A stretch of 64,000 nt of DNA from Corinectria fuckeliana (taxonomy: Eukaryota > Ascomycota > Sordariomycetes > Hypocreales > Nectriaceae). The DNA lies in the NCBI GenBank assembly GCA_019137255.1, contig WPDH01000085.1, positions 186,001 to 250,000 of the forward strand, read 5' to 3'. Positions 13,952-24,546 of this stretch are shown piece after piece. A program made the translations under genes and the position numbers. The notes under the pieces are model-generated. The model had not been told where the DNA came from. It made no database searches and saw only the letters and a program-made list of their open reading frames with translations. Position 1 is the first letter of the stretch, and each line of letters begins with the position of its first letter.

Positions 13952-13956
13952 TAAAT
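13952..13956. repeat. Target-site duplication TAAAT, right copy
   Basis: Matches 4561-4565 exactly. Deleting 4566-13956 joins the two halves of the copia frame without a shift, which independently confirms the boundaries. Confidence 0.85.
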
Positions 13957-15850
13957 CTACTAATAAAAACAATAAGAAGGGACTTAAGCTTAACCCTCAC
14001 AGTTAGAAGGGCATCTTAGTTAGCTTTTAAGGCTATTACCTCTATAAGGTCTAAAACCTAGTTAATAAGCGTATTATTATTACTACTTATCTTATTATCT
14101 ATAAGAAATACTCACCTTATAATAAGATAGTCTATATAAGACCTTAAGGAGCTTTTTAGTATAACTAACAGGTTAAGATTATTAATAAATTTATTAACAA
14201 AATTATAACTATATCTTTCTAGCTCTTATTTACACTTTCTTACTCTGCTAAAGAGGCTATAACCTTTAGTAATACTAAGAAATAGTATAAAGCTATCTAT
14301 AAGAAGATTAGCTAGCTTATTAAGCTTAGCATTTTTACTTTTCTTAACTCTTATAATACTATTCTAAGTATTATTTTACTTACTACCACCTAGGCTTTTA
14401 AGTATAAACATAATAAATATAGTAATATAATATATTATAAGGCCTATATTTACATATATAGCTTCTAGCAGGTTAAAAGTGTTAACTTCTTTAAGACTAG
14501 TATTTTAACTATAATCTCTACTACTTAGTATATTCTTATTATCTTAGCTGTATAACTAGGTTATACTGCCTGCTAAGTTAATATTATTACTACCTTTCTT
14601 TATAATACACTTAAGAAAACTCTCTATATAAAGTAATTTCTTATACTTTCTAACTTTATAAGAGACCCCTACTTTTAACACCTTATTACTAAGCTTAGCT
14701 AGACTAGTAATAAGATTATCCAGCTAAATTAGCCTTTTTATAGCCTTAAGCAGTCTGCTAACACTTAGGAGAGCTATCTTTCTAATAAGCTTGCCTTCTT
14801 AGGCTTTAAGAAGCTTATAAGTAACCACTTTATCTATTTTAACCCTTTAAATAGTATTATTATAGCCGCTTATATTAACAACCTGCTTTTCTTCTCACTA
14901 CTTATAGTTAATATCTCTAATATTATTACTAACCTTAGTAGGAAGCTTTTAGTCTCTAACTATAGCTTTTCTACTTACTTTCTTAATATTACTATTATAA
15001 AGCTTAAAAATAGTATTAGCCTCTTATAGTAAAGCTTTATTAAAGATATTATTTATAATCTTAACCTTAGTAGCGCTTTTAAAGCTGCTATACTTATAGT
15101 CTCTAGTTATAAAGAGCTAGCTATACTTCCCTTTTCTGCTCTTTCTAATACTACTATTTAGACCTCTTACTATATACTTATTAGAAAGCTAAACTATCTT
15201 ATTATATAGACCTAACCTAATATTACTTTTACTATAAGCTTTTAGGTATAATCTCTTTCCTAGCTAACTAATAAGCAGCTTAAAGCTATAGTATAAGTAT
15301 CTTACTATCTTAAAGATTATACTAATCTAGATATTATATACTATTATCAGACTAAAATTATATATTAAAATCCTTTTAACCTTTTTACTTATTATAATAC
15401 TAACTTTACTAGCGATTTAACTAGTATTAAGTTAACTAGAGGCTAAGTTATTTTTATATATAGTAACTTAGTCTCTTAGTATAATAGCCTATATAAGCGT
15501 ATATATAAATCCACTTAAAAAGCTAAGTATTATAATATCTCTAAGTATATAAAGAAAGTCCTTTAGATTTATAACCTTCTTAAAGAGCTTAAGCATATTA
15601 TAAATACTCTTATTACTATCTATAATAATAATAAAACTACTATTAAGCTTACTAAAAATAAGATCTTCTACTCTTACATAAAGTATATTACTATTAACTA
15701 TTACTACTTCTATAGTAAGATTAAAACTAGTATTATTAAAATCTACTATATTAACACTAAGAAAATAGCTACTAATAGCCTTATAAAGCCTCTTAATAAG
15801 AAAGGTTATATCTACTTTCTTAAGCTTCTTAAAATAAAGCATATCTTACT
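13957..15850 (+). pseudogene. Ty1/copia pol remnant: integrase end, reverse transcriptase, RNase H
   Basis: The plus-strand translation, with stops ignored, begins with an LNPHS.KGILV stretch typical of the copia integrase/RT linker, continues to a reverse transcriptase whose YVDD box now reads YINN (14871-14882), and ends in an RNase H domain with a KAKYYNISKYIKKVLWI-like core (the usual STTEAEY..L region, near 15515-15560) and an NNNKTTIKL-like stretch near 15625-15650. Asp to Asn and Trp or Gln to stop changes are everywhere. A minus-strand open frame at 15489-15842 is only the complement of this RNase H region. The element is dead. Confidence 0.82.
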
Positions 15851-16176
15851 CTCTTACGCTCACAAATAAGCTATTATAACCCTTATAGCACCTTAAGCTC
15901 TTTTAGCCCTAATAGCTTTCTCTAGCCCTTATAACCCAGCTTAGCTAAAGAGCCTAAATCTAATATAAAAATCTTAAGCTATTAAGTTACTATCTTTCCT
16001 ATTCTGGCCTAGTGCCACCCTAACTAACAAGATAAAGCCTCTACTACCCTCTCTTCTTTACTACTTTCCGCCCTTAACCCTCTAGGCCCTTTAGTCTCTT
16101 CTAGACACTTCTTACAGCAGTTTTCACCTATAGAGGCATCCACCTATTATAGTATTTAATAGAGGGATAATCATAC

Positions 16177-16412
16177 GAGGGGGAGTATAAAGGACTAGGT
16201 CTTATCACGTCACATACTAAGCATCACGTGGTAAGCATAGTACTACAGACCCCAGGCACTATAGGTCTGCACTATACTATAGTGACCCTCGGGGAGAAGC
16301 CGCTAGGGCTTCTCCCCCACAACCTCAACTATCCTAATTTATTCAATCTGACCTTTTGAGACGATAGCTTCCTTTTTGCCCCTTCGGGTGACCGTATTTC
16401 ACTATCACAACA
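16177..16412 (+). mobile_element. Putative copia polypurine tract and 3' LTR
   Basis: GAGGGGGAG at 16177-16185 looks like the polypurine tract that copia elements carry just before the 3' LTR. The next bases, TATAAAGG, could be an LTR start with TG mutated to TA, and ..TATCACAACA ending at 16412 could be its end, giving about 227 bp. The partner LTR is outside the window, so neither end is proven. Base composition changes to normal within this segment. Confidence 0.4.
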
Positions 16413-17018
16413 TTTTATCTTTCCTTTCCAATACCACCTCGTGTGGTTCGTCACTTCATCACATGCTGGGTTGACAGGAACCATTCGGGAATTTCGTCAG
16501 TTAATTGTAGTTGCTCTCCTTCTATCTATTCGAAGCCTCCCTCACCGCTACGTGACAACCTGAATGTAGCATCAACTGACAGGCATCATGGATGCCGGAC
16601 ACACACGCCCCCTCACTCGAAATACGTCGCACACCAGGATGGCATTAAATTATGTCATTCATAGAGTCTTATAGGTACAATGGAGCTTGTGCACAACGGC
16701 CCTCTCAAGAGAGCCTTCCCGTCATGGCAACGCCCTCTCCCCAAACTATGGTAATTAACCCACAAAGACAACTCGACACGATGCTTGGTTTTTTTGTGAG
16801 CCCTAGATCGCCACCCAAATGCACTTTCCAACCCAAATTGACCTCACTGTCCTGACTCCCCTTGATTTAGTTGAGTTCGGAGAAAAAAAATAAACACCTT
16901 GTCTGACTATTTTCTCTCTTCGTCTTCTGTTGATACACATTGGTCCCTCTCTTTCCGGACCCCAATGGCCAGACCCAATCAGGCAGGGCTTCATCATTGA
17001 CATGATAACCATCAACGG
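16413..17018. other. Intergenic, no gene seen
   Basis: This lies between the retrotransposon block and the 3' end of the SEC61 gene. Composition is normal. The short open frames here lack codon bias or recognisable motifs. The last few hundred bases are probably the SEC61 3' untranslated region. Confidence 0.6.
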
Positions 17019-18681
17019 TCAGCCCATGATCATGCCCTTCATGCTCGACATATCGCCCTCCTTGGCGGCGATTTCGAAGTAACCGTAGATGATACTGTGA
17101 ACTAGTTAGTGATTGTTGTCCAAGATTTGCGCTCGCCAAGAATAAACAACTTACGTGACAGCAAGAAGGGTACCGGTACCGGAGCCGAGGGCACCCAGGA
17201 GATCGCTGGTGACGGAGAGCGCACCAATGCAGGCACCGCCGAAGGCAGCCGCAGTGGGAATGATGCGCTTCAGCTCCTTGTACATGCTCTGGTCGCGGTG
17301 GCCGGCCATGACGAGACCCTGGTCCTTGAGCTGCTTAGCAACATCCCGAGGGCTGGACCCGGACACCTCAATCCAGGTCTTGGAGAATAGAGCGCAGGCA
17401 CCGAGCATGTAGACGATGTAGGCGGACATGTGGATGGGGTCGAGGAGAGCCTCCTTCAGGTTCAGGGGAGGGGACATGTAGTAAACAAGACCGGAGACGG
17501 CGTGAAGCTGCGAGGAGCCATCCTTGGCCTCCCAGACACCGAAGAGACGGACGAGGAGGTTCTCAGAGAAGCGGGAGTAGAGCATCTGAGAGATGAGGAA
17601 GACGTTGGACGAAAGAGCGGACTGCAGCATGATGGGCATGTTGGAGGTGTAGAAGAGACGAACGGGGTAAGAACCGCGGGCACCACGCTGGCGGGACGAC
17701 TTGACGGGGATCTCGACGCGGAAGCCCTGGAGGTAGATGACGGCGGCGAAGACGGCGATGGTGGCCAGAAGGTTCATGACGTTTGGCAGATTCTGTCTGT
17801 AGAAAGCCTCCTGGAGAGCACGTTGCTTGTTGGGCCAAGTCATGAGAAGGTGGAAGAGAGCGATGACGGCACCCTCGAACTCGGGACCACGGCCAGTGTT
17901 GATGGTGGTAGGAGAGAAAGCCTTCCACATGATGGACTCGCAGATGTTGGTGGCGATGAACAGAGAGATACCGCTGCCAAGACCGTAGCCCTTCTGGAGA
18001 AGTTCGTCCAGCAGGATAACAATCATACCAGCAATGACGAGCTGGAGGATCAGGAGGAAGACGATACCAGCACCGAGGTCGGAGGGAGGGCCGTAGAGGC
18101 CGCTGAAGACGTAGACGGTGGCAGTGCCGGCGGACAGGATGAAGGCCAGGAGCTTCTGGGCGGTTTGGTAGAGCTCGCGGTCGGACTTGAGGTCGAGGTT
18201 GACGTCAATCATGTGAGTACCGGCCAAAAGCTGGAAGACCATGCCCGAGGAAATGATGGGGGTGATACCCAGCTCCATGAGGGTTCCACGATTACTCGCA
18301 ATGACCATTCGCAGCCAGTATAGGGGATCCGAGTTGTCGGACGAGACGATGCCGTACAGGGGCATCTGACTCATGATCAGGAAAATGAGGAGGGTTAGGG
18401 CCGTCCACATCAGCTTCTGGTTGAAAGGGATTTTGGTCTCCGGCTGCTGAACCTCAGGGAGGAACGGCACGAACGGCTTGACCAGGTCGAGGAATCGAAC
18501 TATCCGTCGCGTCATGTTAGCTTCAACGTTGCCGGGCACCAGATCGCGAGGGGGAATCAATTGCGCGCATCTCGTCAAGTGTGGTGGTGGCGCGAACGAC
18601 CACCTGGCAAGCTTGTGCGAGCTGCGACAGCTTTGCGCAAAAGGGGACAACGCGACGGGGGGACGACTCACGGGAACTCAT
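17019..18681 (-). CDS. sec61: Sec61 alpha, protein-conducting channel of the ER translocon
   Basis: Three exons: 18672-18681, 17155-18499 and 17019-17094 (complement). Together they make 1431 nt and 476 residues, the normal length for fungal Sec61 alpha. The 10-nt first exon (ATGAGTTCCC) is needed to give the conserved N-terminus MSSLRFLDLVKPF; reading through the first intron instead gives an unrelated leader. The last exon supplies IIYGYFEIAAKEGD and the C-terminus. The body is a ten-helix membrane protein with the plug-proximal TLMELGITPIISSG segment. The protein forms the pore for co- and post-translational import into the ER together with Sec61 beta and gamma. It faces mod5 divergently across 524 bp. 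Confidence 0.97.
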
Positions 18682-19205
18682 GGTGACGGTGGCGAAGGGG
18701 GGGAGAAAGGAAGAATTGGACTAATTCATCCAAGAGGGGAAGAAAGGAAGAAGAGGAAGCCGAGCTTGCAGAGCTCAGGCACAGGTGCGAAGGGATCGAT
18801 GGGGGATTATTAAGGAGAGCTGGGGAACAGTTGTGATCTGGCTTAATCCTCGACCTTGAGCTCGTGAACTGAGATGTGGCCAACTCTGTTGACACGTGAC
18901 CTTCTCCAAGGGGCAAGAGCCCAGCCCAAGCGCGACTCACCACTCAGCACCTCAGCACTGCTGGCACTCACCCCACTGAGCTCCGGCCCCAAATAAACCC
19001 CAGCCGTAATTGTTAAGCCTAGGGGTTTGGGGCCGCAATTTTCCCGGCGCGACGCAGCATTTCGTCCGCTTTTTCTTCTAGAACCAGCTGAAGCTTCTCC
19101 ACAGAACAAGACCCCGGTCATACCCTCACACTTTTGATACAGCGAAGCCTTGTCTATCACTGCGCAAAGTGGTGTTGATGCGCTGCTGATGATTTACGGA
19201 CCTTA
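18682..19205. promoter_or_regulatory. Shared divergent promoter region of sec61 and mod5
   Basis: These 524 bp separate the two divergent start codons. The region is rich in short C/T and A/G runs, for example GGAAGAAGAGGAAG near 18745-18760. I see no clear TATA box. The assignment as promoter is from position only. Confidence 0.5.
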
Positions 19206-20691
19206 ATGCTCAGTTGCCTGAGATCTGTCCTCGGGCGCAATGTTTCTACCATGACCTCTGCTCGAAAGCCTCCCGCAGAACCCCTCGTGGTCGTGCTGGG
19301 CTCTACTGGCACTGGTAAATCCGAGGTATGGGTCACGGCTACCCAACAAAACATGGCTTGTCTACGTCTCCGTTCTGACAATGCGCGCACAGCTAGCCGT
19401 TGAGCTGGCTACCCGACTCAATGGCGAGATCATCAACGCCGATGCGATGCAGCTCTACAACGGCTTGCCCATCATCACCAATAAAATCACCCCTGCCGAG
19501 CAGCGCGGCGTCCCCCACCACCTCCTAGGCCACATCTCCCTGGACGAAACTCCCTGGGACGTCGACGACTTCAAGCGCGAGGCCAACAGAGTAATACGAG
19601 AGATCCGTAGTCGCGGCCGTCTGCCCATCCTTGTAGGAGGCTCCCAATACTATGTCGACCCGCTCCTCTTCAAAGAGGTCATCCTGGACGACTTGGAAAT
19701 GGACACCTCCAAGTCGTTCCCCATCCTGCGAGAGTCGGGCGAAGTCATGCTCCACGAGCTGCGAAAAGTCGACCCCGTCATGGCCGACCGCTGGCATCCC
19801 AACGACCGACGTAAGATTCAACGCTCCCTCGAGATTTACCTGCGCACCGGTAAGCGCGCCTCCGACTACTACGCCGAGCAACACGCGCGCAGGGAAGCGG
19901 CGCAGCAAGAACCCGCAGAACAGCAGACGTGGGAGAAGCTGCTGTTCTGGGTGTACTCGGAACGCGAGGTCCTGCGCGCCCGTCTCGACAGCCGGGTTGA
20001 TAAGATGGTGGAGGGTGGGCTGTTACCGGAGGTTCGAGAGCTCTTTGATTTCAAGCACCAAAGGGACGCTTCCGGCCAAATACTGGACATGACCAAGGGG
20101 ATCTGGCAATCGATCGGGTACAAGCAATTTGAGCCGTACATGACGGCCGTGGACGAAGGACGGGCCCAGTCCGAGACGGACCACCTGAAGAAAGCGGCTC
20201 TTGGGGAGATGAAAACGGCGACACGGCGATATGCCGTCTACCAGACCCGCTGGATCAGGCTCAAACAGATCCCACGCCTCCGTGACATCGGCCCCGATGC
20301 CATAAGCAACCTTTACCTCCTCGACAGCACCGAAGTCTCGCGCTACAAGGACCATGTCGTCGAGCCGGCTGTCAAGCTGGCCACCCAGTTCCTCAACGGC
20401 TCAGCCCGCGCCGCGCCTGCAGACCTGTCGCCCCTGGCCTCTGAGGTCCTCACCCAGGTAGCCAACCCAGCGCCCAAGGCACCGCCCTGCAAACGAATGT
20501 GCGAAGTCTGCCACACGGTGCTGATGACGGAGGAAGCCTGGGAGAAGCATCTTAAGAGTGCCGCACACAAACGGGTTCTACGAAAGAAGAAGAGGATGTC
20601 GCTGGTACCCGTGGAGAGGACAGCCGAGGCCGAGGAAGGTTCAGAGGGCGAAAAGTCCGATCCAGACATAGGTTCCATGTTTTCAGAATGA
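19206..20691 (+). CDS. mod5: tRNA dimethylallyltransferase (tRNA isopentenyltransferase)
   Basis: Two exons, 19206-19325 and 19393-20691, separated by a 67-nt intron in phase 0; 472 residues. The enzyme transfers the dimethylallyl group of DMAPP to N6 of A37 in tRNAs that read UNN codons. Visible features are the P-loop GSTGTGKS split just before the intron, DAMQLYNGLPI, LVGGSQYYVDPLLF, and a C-terminal C2H2 (matrin-type) finger C-x2-C-x12-H-x5-H starting CEVCHTVL, as in eukaryotic Mod5/TRIT1. The first ATG has a poor context (T at -3) and begins an Arg-containing, acid-free leader; Met16 (19251) has an ACC context. This matches the dual mitochondrial/cytosolic start use known for yeast Mod5. 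Confidence 0.95.
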
Positions 20692-20844
20692 CAAACAATC
20701 CAAAGAAAATCTAGACCATACCGTAGATTAACCCCCTTCCGACCTTCTGATCCTAGCTTTTGCTGCCTTTCTGGATGACGATGATCCTGCTGCAACGAGC
20801 GGTCAGCCGGCACGGTGGGTTAGGGGCTTATCAGCGTCGTCCTC

Positions 20845-21760
20845 AACGCCCATTCGAGCATTTTGATGTTATCGATGTTGTTGCGGCTGGAGATATTGTC
20901 GAAGCTGCCGGAGACGACAATGGGGATCTGCTTGGCTAGGATAGCGGTGGTGGCCTACTCGCGGGACGAGCTACAACCGAGGCCTAAGCCGGAACGAGTA
21001 TGTCGCCGGCGTGGGCAATGGTGTGGAAGTCGGTATCATAGTCTTCCATGCGTACATCGGCCGTCTTCTTCTTGGAAAGTCGTCCTGTTGGTGTACTCCG
21101 GGGTAGGTACCATTCGTGTTGGTGTTTTTAGCATCGCAAAAGCCATCCTTGTCCTCAATCCTCTCGGAGAAGCCAGGGAGAATGTCCATGAGGGCCTCCT
21201 CCTTGGTAGAGGCGGCAGCGCTTGAGCCTTGTTCAGCAACGGCAATCGTTCTCTCGGCCTCGGCGATGATGCTGTCTAGGGCATCCTTAGTGGACAGCGC
21301 CTTGTTTAACGACGTGGCCACCACAGCCTTCGCTGATGTGACCTTCTCGACACTATCGTATTTTTGGTACCAGCCGGGACCGGCAAGGCATTGGCCGGCG
21401 AACCCTATTCAGCCCTTAAAGTTTTTTTTTTTAGCATTAGAGACCAATGCAGGGGCTACATCTGGCGGGAAGCGCTTCGGCGCCGACATCAAGTAGGAGT
21501 TGCCAATCGCCGGCCTCCTCTGCGAGCTCTTATTCGGGAATGGAGTCGGCAGCGACGAAGAAATTGATGTTGGGGCCAATCTTGGCGGGCTTGCCCTCGT
21601 TGGCAAGCCAGGCGGAAGACATGGGCGGAAGTCGACACCGTGCTTGCTAGCAAGCTCGTCGCTGACGGTACTTCTTTAGGTTGGTCTCGGTCTTGTTCGG
21701 ACGTAGTGGTCGAGGTTGCTGGGGGCATTCTCGAGCTAAGAGTGGAAGGCATCTTGCCGC
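20845..21760 (-). pseudogene. lys4: Homoaconitase fragment, frameshifted and truncated
   Basis: Pieces of the C-terminal half of mitochondrial homoaconitase (alpha-aminoadipate route to lysine) appear in order on the minus strand but in different frames: EGKPAKIGPNINFFVAADS (near 21600-21540), GDWQLLLDVGAEALPA and CSPCIGL (21520-21440, the Cys ligand segment), NFKG (near 21420), EEALMDILPGF and NTNGTYPG (21200-21090), AHAGDILV (near 21010), and AILAKQIPIVVSGSF (20945-20900). Homology stops shortly after the SRNNIDNI segment (near 20870). At least three frameshifts and several stops separate these pieces, and an A-run (21421-21430 region) sits at one of them. It is a decayed copy, not a gene; whether an intact lys4 exists elsewhere cannot be seen. 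Confidence 0.8.
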
Positions 21761-21960
21761 AACGGACGGGACGAGAAGTAGGCGTGAAGCTGGGAGACGG
21801 CTGCAGGAAGATATTGTGAGCGAGCAGCGAAGCCTTGGGCGTGTAGCTTGGGGGCGGCGACGGCACTGAGAGCGATGGCTCTCCGCTGGAGTATTGGCGT
21901 GTGAGTCGGGATTTCAGGAATAGAGGCGCGCAAGGAAGTCAGTTGCGGGCAGGAGAACAC

Positions 21961-24546
21961 ACAAGGGAAGTCATGCTGAAGGATTATACAGAGAAAATGA
22001 CGTGGGCCATGATAGAGTGCTTAATTCTGCAAGGGGAGAGCCCACGTGAGCTCCGGGAGAAGGCGAGGATCGACTCTTTGTTGTACATAGATGGGATAGC
22101 TTCACCCGAGAGTCGGCCTCTAATTAGAGTGGGTTTGCGTGGGGTAGTTTTCGGCTGGGGAGATGGAAATCTAGTCGGGTGCCTTCCCCCCGCGAAAACC
22201 ATCAACAGAGCATTACCATGCAAGGCACGTGCTGGTCTTGGGTATCGGATGCTTGGAAGGAACCGTGACTTCGGAGACGGAAAGCATCAGTTGTCCGTCC
22301 AAAGATTGCTTTAAGAAACAAACTCAATGGCAATCTAAACAAGCATGAAAAAAAGGATAAAAGAGGGACTCGCGCTGGCCAGAATCAATGCTACTGGGCC
22401 CTGTCAACCTGCGTGGAAAAGGCTGGACCACGGGAGAAGAAGGTATATCCCTAGGTATCCCTGCTGCGGATTACACAACGCATAGCAGCGATGCCAACTT
22501 GAAGTCAATAAATAGGCCGTGTAAGTAAGGCAAAGCTGGACAGATATTCGTAGACATTGCCACAGCATTCTACGAATCATCAACATTCAACTGCACAACA
22601 TCGGGAATGTTCTCCAACGATAACTGAATTGTATGATAACGGCTAGCGTCGCATTCTGGACTTTTTCTTTTTCTTCTTCCTCGTCTTCTTCTTCTTCTTC
22701 ATACCTAGGCCTAGTACTTTAAGGTAGCTATATCTCGTATCGCGCACGTGCCTCGACGGGATTGAGCATTCCTACACATTCCGACCGACGACCCTGTTAG
22801 AAGTTTTCCCAATTTTCTCACGGCGCCAGCTTGTTAGGTGACAGCCTTCTGACTCTCCTTCTTCCGCAACGATGCTGACAACAAAATAAGCCGCAAGCCA
22901 CACGCGATTCACAGCTTGAGCGGACGACCTTGGTTTGGCTCGCGTCGGCGCTGCACATTGGGCCGTGGTCCTGTTGTCAAACTCCGCCGTCATCTGCCCG
23001 TTGTGGCTCAGGCCTTCCAATTAGACCGGTCCATCGACATTTGACGTTGGAATATCCCGGCAACGCAATTGGACATCCTCGGGAACCCGATTGCGTTTCG
23101 GCGGGATTTTTGTTGTGGAACTCCGCTTCCTCTTCTCCGCCCACTTCAGCGTGCCGCTGGCTGGTCGCACAACTCTGTTCCCCGGCCCTTCCCCCAGCTT
23201 AGCAAGTCCAGTCCAGTCCAGTCCCTGCTCGACTTGTCACTTGTTGATCAGATCACCCTCAGAGCCTGTCTTGTTATTTTGCGCCCCGACGTCAACGACA
23301 TCGTTAACATCAAACGTCCACGTCTACGTGCGTCTCTGTTTCAGGTCCCTTCTCGTCGGGAAGTCTCGGTGCCGCAGGTATTTGCTGACCAGGGTTAAGC
23401 CTTGAAGGCCTCAACCGCCCAAACGCATTGGACCTCCTCGCGGCCCAGCCGGAGCACTACCGCACTAGAACCTTCTCTGCGCCTAGTTATCAGTCATCCG
23501 TCCACCCTCGCAAAGTCCGATCGCATTCGGCGCCGCGGCACCACGCACACGGCGCCCACGTCCTCCGACCGTCCGTCCAAAATACGTTGACTATACTCGG
23601 ACTCACTAAGCGGAACGCGGACTCGGACAGCCGCAAACCCCCCCCCCCCCCCTTGCTCTACTCTTCGCCTCGCCCCAGTCGTACTCATTCGCACCCATCT
23701 TTCGTCATTTTCTCTCTCGAGCCGTCGACTATCTGTCCACTGCCCGCCGTTTCCGTCCGTCCACTTTCCGTTCAGTGTCCACGGCCACCATTGTCGTCAT
23801 CATCGTCTCCGGCTGCCTCCCCGCGCCCTCCACCACCGTCCAGACTAAACTATCTAGTGCCAGTGCCTGTCCGAGGATTTCCCCAATCCCTCATTGAGTC
23901 ATCAGTCATCAGGTGCCGGGGCCCCGGGTTCATCGTTCAATTCCACTGCCTTGCACTGCACTGAGCTTACGGCACTCGCTTGTACCGACCAAAATCTGCA
24001 TAACTCCCGTCGCGCCCACTCAGCTAATAGTACTTGGTATCTAAGGTACCTAGCATTCACTATACCTCCCCCTGGCACCACCCACGCCCAAGCCCACGGG
24101 ACTCAGACACGCAGATACGCACAAGTCCGCTGCGCTTCCCGCCCACGTCAGGGTAGACTGACTTGCAACGCCTTCCGCCAGGCACCGCCCTTTGCGCGCG
24201 CGACTCTTTCCGCCAACTTGGCCTCAAGCCATATATCATCCCTGAGGCGAGGCGACGACAACTTGCTCTTCTCCCCGTCCTTCGCCACCCCGCCCGCTCC
24301 CGGAAACCTCTACGCTTCTTGTTACCTTCTGCCCCTCCCCCTCATCGCCCGCCCTGCAGCGTATGGTCCCGGCGGCTCTAGTGGAGTCCTTTGATCTAAT
24401 CTAGGGTCAGACGGCGATTCAATTTTATATTACACCAGGACACTCCAGGACACAAGGCACAAACAACGACGATTCCTCTCTCCTCCGTCCTGCGTCCTCC
24501 GGCTGGCATGTGAGGCTGGCCTTCAGCGCGTCGGACCCCTCGGACT
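21961..24546. other. Long non-coding upstream region of the Zn2Cys6 gene
   Basis: About 2.6 kb without a supportable gene. It includes a TTC/TTCTTC pyrimidine tract near 22664-22700, a C14-like homopolymer near 23639-23652 and a strongly pyrimidine-rich stretch from about 23650 to 24400, typical of long 5' leaders of fungal regulatory genes. Several ATGs in this stretch could act as upstream ORFs, but none shows conserved features. Confidence 0.5.

Noticed and set aside
15489..15842. 117-codon open frame on the minus strand in the AT-rich block
   Set aside because: It is the complement of the copia RNase H region, which reads convincingly on the plus strand; the frame is open only because of extreme AT bias.
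17430..18323. 297-codon frame on the plus strand
   Set aside because: Antisense shadow of the sec61 coding exon, rich in Asp/Glu/Gly from complementing membrane-protein codons.
18500..18671. N-terminal extension of sec61 read through the first intron
   Set aside because: It lacks the conserved MSSLRFLDL start; the 10-nt first exon with GTGAGT donor restores it exactly.
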